Below, piece by piece: positions 53,978-62,063 of a stretch of 64,000 nt of DNA. Source of the DNA: Bacillus sp. FJAT-49736 (GTDB lineage Bacteria > Bacillota > Bacilli > Bacillales > Bacillaceae_C). The stretch covers positions 205,562 through 269,561 of the forward strand of contig NZ_JAGYPI010000002.1 of the NCBI RefSeq assembly GCF_018343615.1, in the 5' to 3' direction. The notes beneath the pieces were generated by a model that did not search any database, was not told where the DNA came from, and was given only the letters and a program-made list of their open reading frames with translations. Positions within the stretch are counted from its first letter, which is position 1, and each line of letters begins with the position of its first letter. The position numbers and the translations under genes were made by a program.

Positions 53978-55111
53978 TTATGAATTTGAATAAATTTCCT
54001 TAAATATATCACATATCTTAATTACGTCATTTAGTTCTAATTCTCCATAAAAAGGCATCGAAAGCACCTCTCTAACAGCCTTATGTGCACATTGAAGATT
54101 TTCAGGATTTGCCGATGGTATACTTTTATACCAATTATAATTGCTACATAAATGACTAAAATACTTTCTCGCAAATACATTATTTTCTTGTAAAACATTA
54201 TAAATATAATCTCTTGACCGTCCAAACTTAGATTCGTCTATTTCAATAACAAAATATTGATAGCTACTACTTTCACTTTCCAAATTTGTTATAACCCTTA
54301 TACCAGGTAAACCCTGGAGTTGATTTTCATACATTTTTTTTATTTTATGCCTTTTAATTCTTTCATCATTGACTAATTTTAATATCTCAAGTCCCATACC
54401 AGCTTGTATTTCATTCATCTTTGCATTTAAACCAGATAATACAACCTCCTCAGAGCTTGTTAAACCAAAATTTTTAAGCAGATCTAACTTTCTACTCAAG
54501 TCTTCATTCTTAAAAGTTAAGGCTCCTCCTTCAATAGTATTGAAAAGTTTGGTTGCATGAAAACTAAACATCGTCATATCCCCATATTTCCCAATAGGTT
54601 CTCCATTGATCTTTGTACCAAAAACATGTGCACCATCGTATATTATTTTCAAATCATATTTATCTGCAATTTGTTGTATCTTGTTAACATTACATGGATT
54701 TCCAAAGACATGCACTCCAAGAATAGCGCTTGTTTTTTCTGTAATCAAATCTTCAATCTTATTTGCATCAATATTCAGCGTTATTGGATCTATGTCACAA
54801 AATACCGGAGTTAATCCATTCCAATCAAGAACTTGCACCGTTGCTGGAAAAGTAAAAGGTGTTGTTATCACTTCTCCTTTAAGATCCAAAGCCTTTAGTC
54901 CCAGTAACAATGCTAAAGTACCATTATTGAAAAGAGAAATATTATTCAAGTTAAGATATATCTTTATTTGCTTTTCTAATTCTTTTACCTGGTTACCATT
55001 ATTAGTAACCCATTTACTTTCCAATATCTCACCTATTCTACTATTTACATTTTGTAAGGTTGGAAGAAGAGGTCTTGTAACATATATTGGGTTATCAAAT
55101 TTACTAGTCAT
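53978..55111 (-). CDS. DegT/DnrJ/EryC1/StrS-family sugar aminotransferase
   Basis: 377-residue PLP enzyme. Lys in MFSFHATKLFNTIEGG binds PLP, as in sugar-nucleotide aminotransferases. It most likely aminates the dTDP-4-keto-6-deoxyglucose made by RfbB (VioA-like, C-4) or an isomer (FdtB-like, C-3). It lies directly upstream of rfbA in the same direction. ATG 55111 follows GGGGGATAAT; the frame to 55159 is not used. Confidence 0.87.
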   Translation of the reverse strand: MTSKFDNPIYVTRPLLPTLQNVNSRIGEILESKWVTNNGNQVKELEKQIKIYLNLNNISLFNNGTLALLLGLKALDLKGEVITTPFTFPATVQVLDWNGLTPVFCDIDPITLNIDANKIEDLITEKTSAILGVHVFGNPCNVNKIQQIADKYDLKIIYDGAHVFGTKINGEPIGKYGDMTMFSFHATKLFNTIEGGALTFKNEDLSRKLDLLKNFGLTSSEEVVLSGLNAKMNEIQAGMGLEILKLVNDERIKRHKIKKMYENQLQGLPGIRVITNLESESSSYQYFVIEIDESKFGRSRDYIYNVLQENNVFARKYFSHLCSNYNWYKSIPSANPENLQCAHKAVREVLSMPFYGELELNDVIKICDIFKEIYSNS

Positions 55112-55312
55112 ATTATCCCCCATTAACATCATACAATTATATATGTGGCATTTTAGCAAGATAATAACAAATGAGATAATAATATTCAGATTAATATAAA
55201 GGTTTGAATCTACTCCATTGATAATTATACAGTTTATAAAACACAGTCATATATATGGAAATTAAATATCACAATAAAAATGTTACAATTTAGCAGACAT
55301 TAATATAATCGA

Positions 55313-56248
55313 TTAACCAAGTACAGCATAGCCAAACCCTGATTTACCAAATCCATTACCGTTATATAACATCACAAACCTATTTTTAATTTTAAATACA
55401 TATGGATATGCTATTGCTTCAGAATCCCAACCATTTTCTGATAAATGTAAACCAAATAATTCATCTTTACGTATCCACCTTTTTCCATCATCAGACTCCG
55501 CATATCCGCCTCTATAGTTTTTTTCAGAGTTTAATCTAAATCCATTTATATTCCTTTTGCTAAACCACATTTTATAAATACCTTGATCATATATAACAGA
55601 AGGACGTGCTACAGCTTCCATATCATAATTAGGTAAAATACAATCAATATTATTTCTTGTCCAATCTATACCATTATGAGAAGTTGCATATTTAATATGA
55701 TATTTAATTTCAGGCTTTCCATTAATCATTTTCCATTCAGAACCTGAAGTATAATACATTTTCCATAAATCTCCTTGCTTAATCACATCGACTGCACCGG
55801 TATAGTATGGTTCTTCTTTGTTCCTGTCAAGAATTGGACCATCATATAATCTTCTAAAAGTCATTCCATTATCATCACTGACCACTACTCCAATTGCATT
55901 TCTTGTATGAACAGTAGTACTAGGATTCCATCCAATATAGTACATATAAATACTATTATTTACGCGTAAAATGGAGCAGACATTAGCCCCTGAGTCATCA
56001 AATGCACCAATTTTACCTAAATCTATTACTGGCTTATCATGAAAATACTTCACCTTGAAATCATCAATATTTTGAATATCTATGTCAACAAACGTTGTTC
56101 TTGTTTTACTATTTCTATCCCTAACACCAAAATAAACTCTTAGCGTATTATCATCTAATATTAATGGAGTTGGTTTATGACAGTGGCTATTTGCCCAATC
56201 AGATATATTTTCTACATTAAATAAAAGACCTTTTTTTATCCATTGCAT
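55313..56248 (-). CDS. Cytosolic beta-propeller protein resembling family 43/32 glycosidases
   Basis: 311 residues with repeated propeller blades: PLILDDNTLRVYFGVRDR, SGANVCSILRVNNSIYMYYIGWN, EPYYTGAVDVIKQGDLWKMYYTSG, AVARPSVIYDQGIYKMWFSKR and AIAYPYVFKIKNRFVMLYNGNG. Such blades are found in GH43/GH32/GH117/GH130-like enzymes. No signal peptide, so it acts inside the cell, perhaps as a phosphorylase or modifying enzyme during glycan assembly. Function is not known. Confidence 0.7.
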   Translation of the reverse strand: MQWIKKGLLFNVENISDWANSHCHKPTPLILDDNTLRVYFGVRDRNSKTRTTFVDIDIQNIDDFKVKYFHDKPVIDLGKIGAFDDSGANVCSILRVNNSIYMYYIGWNPSTTVHTRNAIGVVVSDDNGMTFRRLYDGPILDRNKEEPYYTGAVDVIKQGDLWKMYYTSGSEWKMINGKPEIKYHIKYATSHNGIDWTRNNIDCILPNYDMEAVARPSVIYDQGIYKMWFSKRNINGFRLNSEKNYRGGYAESDDGKRWIRKDELFGLHLSENGWDSEAIAYPYVFKIKNRFVMLYNGNGFGKSGFGYAVLG

Positions 56249-56254
56249 AATAAT

Positions 56255-57028
56255 TCACCTCAAGGATTTCATTATAAAAATTGGTCTGTTTAAAAATTCC
56301 CCTAACTGATCAATTCTATTAACATTCTCTCGATTCAGATCGTAATATTTAATAATTCCATTTTGATTTTCCGCAACACCAATTTTAATTATTTCCCAGT
56401 ACCCAATTACTCCTTTTTTGATAAACCTTATCATTTCCTCTTTTGTACCTTCTTTGAATAACCCCAGCTCTTTATTTCCTTTCCAGTTAAAACCTAATTG
56501 AAAAGCAATATATTCTGTCATTTCCCATAAACTATTTAATTGTCTTATAATAGACTCTTTTGCTTTTTTAATCGTTAATCCCTTATCTCCATAATCATCA
56601 CCAACATGATGTAATACATTTAATAGAAGGATGAGATCATACCTTTTATTTAAGTTTCCTGCTTCATCAAATTTAAAGTATTCATTTGAAATTTTAATAT
56701 TATCTTTAATATTAAGTATATCTGCTGAAAGTCTTACGAAGTCAGAATGTACTTTATTCCCCTCATAATAATGTACATTATTTGCGCCATTATTTATCAT
56801 TTCAAAGGAAAAAAAACCCGTATTCCCACCAATATCTAATATAGACTTATTTTTAATATTTATATATTCTAATATATATTCTAATCGTTCTTCCTCAAAT
56901 CTTGTTTTAACTTGTATATCATTATCATCTATTATTTTGGAAAGTTTTTTAGATAATATTTGATAATTTGAGTGCTTACTCGATTCGGAATATAGTTTCT
57001 TTAACCTTTTAATTTCCTCTATCACCAT
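56255..57028 (-). CDS. SAM-dependent methyltransferase
   Basis: 257 residues. Motif I ILDIGGNTGFFSFEM near 77, then LILLLNVLHHVGDD as motif IV. Probably an O- or N-methyltransferase for the glycan or its acyl group. ATG 57028 lies 20 bases inside the upstream ATP-grasp gene with AAAGGAGC, so the two are translationally linked. Confidence 0.82.
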   Translation of the reverse strand: MVIEEIKRLKKLYSESSKHSNYQILSKKLSKIIDDNDIQVKTRFEEERLEYILEYINIKNKSILDIGGNTGFFSFEMINNGANNVHYYEGNKVHSDFVRLSADILNIKDNIKISNEYFKFDEAGNLNKRYDLILLLNVLHHVGDDYGDKGLTIKKAKESIIRQLNSLWEMTEYIAFQLGFNWKGNKELGLFKEGTKEEMIRFIKKGVIGYWEIIKIGVAENQNGIIKYYDLNRENVNRIDQLGEFLNRPIFIMKSLR

Positions 57029-58151
57029 AAAGCTCCTTTACAAATATTGATTTCGTATCAATTCTTCTATATATATCGTACTTCATCCATTCATGTAATG
57101 TTTGAAGTAATTCATTTTCTGTATAAGCATGGTAGACTAATTCATGATAATTTGTAAGTGCTTCGGACAATCCTCCAAACCAAAAATATTTTACAGATGA
57201 ATTTATTGGTTTTTTAGGCAAATTGATTGTTTCTAATATTCCAAAGTCATGCAGAAATGTTTCAAAAAAATTAATTCCTGCATCAACAAAAAATTGTGAA
57301 GGACCCCAAAATCGTGGATTTGCCTCTATCATATAATTCTTTTCCTCGTATTGTTTCATTTCCACCATTACTAAACCAAAGTAGTTTAAATCTTTAAATA
57401 ATCTCTCGAATTTCTCGGATTCTAGGGAATTATGGAAATTCGAAGAAACAGCAGCTAACATAGATTTACCTTTTGGTTGTTGCATTAAGTTCTCCTGAGA
57501 AAATTTATAAATTGTTCCATCCCTATGAAAATAATATAATAAATAAATACTTTTACCTCTTATAAATTCTTGATAATAGAAATCATCAATAGGATATTTG
57601 CTTTTAAATAGGTCGAAATCATTTGCATCGTTTAATATAATTGGTGAGAATACCTTATTTTTAATAGAAGAAAAATATTGTTTAGGCTTCGCTACTATTG
57701 GAAATGAAATATTCTGCTCAATATCAATTTCATATGGTGTATCAATTAGATAATCCCTACATATATTCCCAAACGAGTATTTATCTGATATTTTTTCGTA
57801 TAACTCCTTATTAACTAAAGGAATTGTACACCCAGCCTGCTCGAATTCTTCCTTATTTTCGAGTAAAAACCTATTTAATGCTTCTGTTGTTGGGGCAATA
57901 ATAAATTCATGTTCTTTATACTTTTGCCTTACTTTATTAATTGACATTAATAAATCATCTAATATTAGAGGAATAGATTTACGTATAGCAAAAACATGAT
58001 CACTATAATCAGTTAAAAATATTTCATCGTGTTTATCTTTTGCAATAATAGCATAATCAATTTTTTTATATTCTAATGTACGTAAAAAAGCAATTATTGC
58101 TCTTTGATTATAACCTGAAAATACAAGTATTAACTTTTTATAACTTTGCAT
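57009..58151 (-). CDS. ATP-grasp ligase
   Basis: 380 residues. N-terminal Rossmann-like domain (KKLILVFSGYNQRAIIAFLRTL), then the ATP-grasp domain: FPIVAKPKQYFSS (phosphate-binding Lys), YYQEFIRGKS and the Mg-binding MIEANPRFWGPSQ. This fold joins a carboxylate to an amine. In a sugar cluster with an aminotransferase, it could place an amino-acid or hydroxy-acid group on the amino sugar. Substrates not known. Confidence 0.82.
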   Translation of the reverse strand: MQSYKKLILVFSGYNQRAIIAFLRTLEYKKIDYAIIAKDKHDEIFLTDYSDHVFAIRKSIPLILDDLLMSINKVRQKYKEHEFIIAPTTEALNRFLLENKEEFEQAGCTIPLVNKELYEKISDKYSFGNICRDYLIDTPYEIDIEQNISFPIVAKPKQYFSSIKNKVFSPIILNDANDFDLFKSKYPIDDFYYQEFIRGKSIYLLYYFHRDGTIYKFSQENLMQQPKGKSMLAAVSSNFHNSLESEKFERLFKDLNYFGLVMVEMKQYEEKNYMIEANPRFWGPSQFFVDAGINFFETFLHDFGILETINLPKKPINSSVKYFWFGGLSEALTNYHELVYHAYTENELLQTLHEWMKYDIYRRIDTKSIFVKELYGDRGN

Positions 58152-58268
58152 TTTTTGAGCTCCTTGCTTGATTTTCCCGCATTTACATAAATAAAATAAT
58201 TAATGTAAGTAAAAAACTATAAAAAATGAAATAAATTATAAACGAACTATTTAATTCATCGTTCAACA

Positions 58269-59240
58269 TTAAGAACTATATAATAAATATTTTATATATT
58301 CCTTATATACTTTTTGGTAAAAGTTCGGAAATATCATCTTTATAAATACAGAAAACTTCTTTTTTATATCTAGTATGTTATAAAAATCATTTGACCTTAT
58401 AGTTATATAATCTCTCTGTACTATAGCATTCTTGAATTCGTAGTATTTTATCTTTTTATTAATGTCTTCGGAGTACTCATAATTTGTATAATTATTGAAT
58501 TGCTTTAACATACTAATTACTTCATTTGCATGTTTTATTTGTTTGTTTCTTTTATCTTTTCCAGTACTTTGTTTTTTTGACCAACTTCCCTTTCCACCTA
58601 CTCTGTAAGCGGCCATCGCTTCATCAATAAAATACGTATATCCTTTACTTGATAAAATTATCTGTAATGGATAATCCCCTACAGGTGATTGATAATAAAA
58701 TTCAGGTGGATTTTCCATTAATTTTCTTGGAAATAATAAGGATACAGTTCCAACAAAATACCCCCCACCAAGAATCATATCTGATATCGGACATACAGTA
58801 CTTTTATCATATGGTCTTTCATACCCTATTTTCTCATTTTTAACACTCACTTTTTCTACAGTGTGAGCACATAAAGTACATTCTGGATTATTTTCCATAT
58901 AGTCTACTTGTTTTTGAAGTTTATAGGGATTTGTCCAATAGTCATCTCCCTCACATAATGCAATATATTTACCTCTAGCTCTTTTATTATTTATGCTTCC
59001 TATTACTTTAAGTCCCCTAGAGTATTGATTCACTTTTCCGTATATCGGTTTTATAACATTGGGATATTTTTTTTCATATCTTCTTATTATTTCTTGTGTA
59101 CTATCGGTTGAAGCATCATCGTAAATAAGAATTTCATATTCAAAGTTAGTTTTTTGCATTAAGAAGCTTTCGATAGCCTCTGCTATAAAGTCCTCGTGAT
59201 TATACGAGACACAATTTATACTTACCAATACATCGCTCAT
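58269..59240 (-). CDS. Family 2 glycosyltransferase
   Basis: 323 residues, GT-A fold: VSINCVSYNHEDFIAEAIESFLMQ at the start, YDDASTDST, and the metal-binding acidic ALCEGDDYWT near 95 (EGDD replaces the usual DxD). Tail hydrophobic/basic (KMIFPNFYQKVYKEYIKYLLYS). Transfers a sugar to the growing glycan or protein. Confidence 0.88.
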   Translation of the reverse strand: MSDVLVSINCVSYNHEDFIAEAIESFLMQKTNFEYEILIYDDASTDSTQEIIRRYEKKYPNVIKPIYGKVNQYSRGLKVIGSINNKRARGKYIALCEGDDYWTNPYKLQKQVDYMENNPECTLCAHTVEKVSVKNEKIGYERPYDKSTVCPISDMILGGGYFVGTVSLLFPRKLMENPPEFYYQSPVGDYPLQIILSSKGYTYFIDEAMAAYRVGGKGSWSKKQSTGKDKRNKQIKHANEVISMLKQFNNYTNYEYSEDINKKIKYYEFKNAIVQRDYITIRSNDFYNILDIKKKFSVFIKMIFPNFYQKVYKEYIKYLLYSS

Positions 59241-59385
59241 GTTTTTCCTCCAAAGTAACCCATTCCATTATTTCAACAGAGATTCTGATTTCAAGATTAC
59301 TTGATTTTGAATATCCAAACCTGGTAACTACTAAACCTACATTTTTAATTAGAATGGATACTAATAGTACAGAAACTCTATATTG

Positions 59386-60867
59386 TCAAAATACTAAGCT
59401 TTTCTTTATAGCAAAATGTATTTTTTCACCGGCAGATCCATCTAGATTTACATAGATCTTAGAAGCCATTCCTTTTCGATTTTTTTCCAATGGATCATAC
59501 CCATTTGAAAACTTTTTAGCGAGTTCATACCACGGTTCAGAATTGTCAAAAGTATAATAAAACACATCAGATGGCAGAACAGAGTTGGGAAGAGAAGAAT
59601 TATGCCATTTATTTTCATCCCAGAACATTACTTTTTTCTCTGTTAACAAATACGAACGAAGTAATGAACCGTCCGTGCTAATTAACACATCGGCAGCTTT
59701 TAAAGCTGGAATATAATTGTCTGTTTCATCAATAATAACACCACTATAGATGTTGTTTTTATCATTTTTAAATCTATCTTTTAAATCAAGATAGTAATTA
59801 TAGAATTCGGGTTTATATTTTATTATTGATATATCAGTAAGTGGATGCGGACGCCATATCACAATACTCTCTTCAATATATCTAGGTATATTGAAGATAT
59901 CTATGAGCTTTTCCATTGACCAAAATGGTCGATTAGCAAAAAAAAGACATCCTGTATTTATTAAATAGACTGTCTTTCCTTCTATTTTATCTCCCCATTC
60001 TATTGGAAAAGTAATTTCCTCGTTTAAAGCATATACCATTTTATCAAGTTTTGGAGAACCGAGAACCAAAAGTTTTTCCTCCGGTAATCCATCTTCAATG
60101 GCAGCTTCTTTCACCATTTCATTAGCTAAAATAATCCTATCCACATTTATCACAGCGGGGCTACTATAACCTAATAATCTCCTTTCCTCATTACGATACA
60201 TGAAATGAGGCGTGTGATAAGGGACATAAACTAGCATGTCAGTATACTTTTTTAAATTAGATGTAAAATACTGTTCATAAACTCGAGTAAGGGTATTATA
60301 GTTGTCATATATATTGTGGACATATATTATATCAGGATCCTGTTCTTCAAGATTGTATTCTCGATAATGAGTTATTGATATATTTTCAGGAAAACGGTCA
60401 CCTTCATATGTTGGTATCGCTTCATTTTGAGATAGTTGATAATATGGAATTGGAACAACATGAGTTACACAATCTTTGTCTTCTTTTGCAGCTAAATAAA
60501 TTGTTTCTAAACTATCCCACATGGATACTTTATAAGGGAAGAAAACAACATTCAATTTTGTAGGCACTTCTTCTTGAAACGTATTTTTTAATAAAAATAT
60601 CTGTGTGTTAAGATCTGATACAGACTCCTCATTTATTCGATTAATGTTAAACAAAAATTCATTTAATAAATTTTGGATATTTCTTATTATTCTCATTGTA
60701 ACTTCGGGTTGAGTTTCTTCTTTTTCTATTTGGAAATAAATAGCATCCATAGCTATCAAACAATCTTTTATATAGCTAACCTGGTTATTTAATTTACATA
60801 AGACTTCTACCATTTCAGAAACTGTATCCATCAAATCAATTATTTTCTTCTTTTTTTTTAAAAACAC
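59386..60867 (-). CDS. GT-B-like / CDP-glycerol glycerophosphotransferase-like protein
   Basis: 493 residues. A helical N-terminus (about 1-100) precedes a GT-B-type region with LNVVFFPYKVSMWDSLE, DIIYVHNIYDNYN, KLLVLGSPKLDKM, VIWRPHPL and ADVLISTDGSLLRSYLLTEKKVMFW. RPHP and the STDGS segment recall CDP-glycerol:poly-glycerophosphate transferases and teichoic acid enzymes. GTG 60867 follows AGGAGTCGATAC. May transfer glycerol-phosphate or a sugar to the glycan. Confidence 0.7.
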   Translation of the reverse strand: MFLKKKKKIIDLMDTVSEMVEVLCKLNNQVSYIKDCLIAMDAIYFQIEKEETQPEVTMRIIRNIQNLLNEFLFNINRINEESVSDLNTQIFLLKNTFQEEVPTKLNVVFFPYKVSMWDSLETIYLAAKEDKDCVTHVVPIPYYQLSQNEAIPTYEGDRFPENISITHYREYNLEEQDPDIIYVHNIYDNYNTLTRVYEQYFTSNLKKYTDMLVYVPYHTPHFMYRNEERRLLGYSSPAVINVDRIILANEMVKEAAIEDGLPEEKLLVLGSPKLDKMVYALNEEITFPIEWGDKIEGKTVYLINTGCLFFANRPFWSMEKLIDIFNIPRYIEESIVIWRPHPLTDISIIKYKPEFYNYYLDLKDRFKNDKNNIYSGVIIDETDNYIPALKAADVLISTDGSLLRSYLLTEKKVMFWDENKWHNSSLPNSVLPSDVFYYTFDNSEPWYELAKKFSNGYDPLEKNRKGMASKIYVNLDGSAGEKIHFAIKKSLVF

Positions 60868-60966
60868 CTTGTATCGACTCCTATATATTAAAGTTCAAAA
60901 ATTGTATTATACAATAAAAGAAAATGACTATCATAATTTTAAAAGTTTCTAATTCTCAATTTTATC

Positions 60967-62049
60967 TTAGTCTAATATTCCTAACCGATATTTTGCCCTT
61001 TCATACCCAAGTTCAGCAGATTGCCCATAGTACTTAGAAGCTTTTTTTAAATCACCAGTAACTTCATAAAATACACCTAAGTTATATGCAGCTAAAAAAC
61101 TACTTGTTCCTTGAACATACTCTATGTGAAACCGATCTTTTAATGCTAAGCATGTTAAAAAACTTCTTTCTATTTTAGGAAGCAGGTCGTGTGATTTATT
61201 TTGATAACCTAAGCTATAATCCAGGTAAAATAAACCTTTAGCAAAATGAAAATCAGTGATATTTTTTAATACAATTTCATTTTGCTTAATAATTTCAAAT
61301 AATTCTTCAATATTACATTCTTTACCACAATTAATTAGTTCTACAACTAATTCACCATAATAAGAAACTGTCTCTGTTGTTAACTCATAAGCTCTTTTTA
61401 AAAATTGGTATGCTTCTTTATATTTTTTACTAATCCTTAATTCTTTGCCTAGTTGAAATAAATAGTATCCATCCATTGGATCTTTTTTTATTTCTTTAAA
61501 TAGTAACGGAATATTTCTTTGGCTTTTATTTGTTTCGAAATATCCACTATGCATGACTTTCAAATTAGCATCTACCCTAGAATAATTACTCTCAAGTTGC
61601 TCATGAACGGCTCCGCTATAACGAATATTTCTAGGGAAAAATCTAGATACATATGCTTTTGCATAATGAATTTGATTGTCTTTTTTAAAATGACTTTTAA
61701 TGAGAATTCTACCTATAGAGTTTGTAAGCATGATTGATTCTAAATCTTCCCTAGACCCTTCAATGATGTATTCATCTGCATCTAATACTAATATATAATC
61801 TCCTGTAGTTTGTTCAATTGAATAATTACGAGCAACTGCAAAATCATCCACCCAATTAAAATGGTGTATTTTAACATCAGAATATTGTTGTAGAATAGAT
61901 ATCGTATTATCAGTGGATCCTGTATCCACAATAACCATTTCATCCACTAGATCCATTACTCTCTCTAGACATCTTTTAATATTTTTTTCTTCATTTTTCA
62001 CTATCATTGCCAATGATATTTTCAATTGACCACTACTTTCTATTTCCAA
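60967..62049 (-). CDS. Family 2 glycosyltransferase with TPR tail (short paralog)
   Basis: 360 residues. GT2 domain about 10-190: SLAMIVKNEEKNIKRCLERV, VDTGSTDNT, FNWVDDFAVARNYS and the metal-binding LVLDADEY. About 190-360 form short TPR-like helix pairs (YLFQLGKELRISKKYKEAYQFLKRAYELT and the final AAYNLGVFYEVTGDLKKASKYYGQSAELGYERAKYRLG). TTG 62049 is the only frame-compatible start; its ribosome site is weak. Paralog of the gene upstream. Confidence 0.85.
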   Translation of the reverse strand: MEIESSGQLKISLAMIVKNEEKNIKRCLERVMDLVDEMVIVDTGSTDNTISILQQYSDVKIHHFNWVDDFAVARNYSIEQTTGDYILVLDADEYIIEGSREDLESIMLTNSIGRILIKSHFKKDNQIHYAKAYVSRFFPRNIRYSGAVHEQLESNYSRVDANLKVMHSGYFETNKSQRNIPLLFKEIKKDPMDGYYLFQLGKELRISKKYKEAYQFLKRAYELTTETVSYYGELVVELINCGKECNIEELFEIIKQNEIVLKNITDFHFAKGLFYLDYSLGYQNKSHDLLPKIERSFLTCLALKDRFHIEYVQGTSSFLAAYNLGVFYEVTGDLKKASKYYGQSAELGYERAKYRLGILD

Positions 62050-62063
62050 AATGTTAATGAAGC

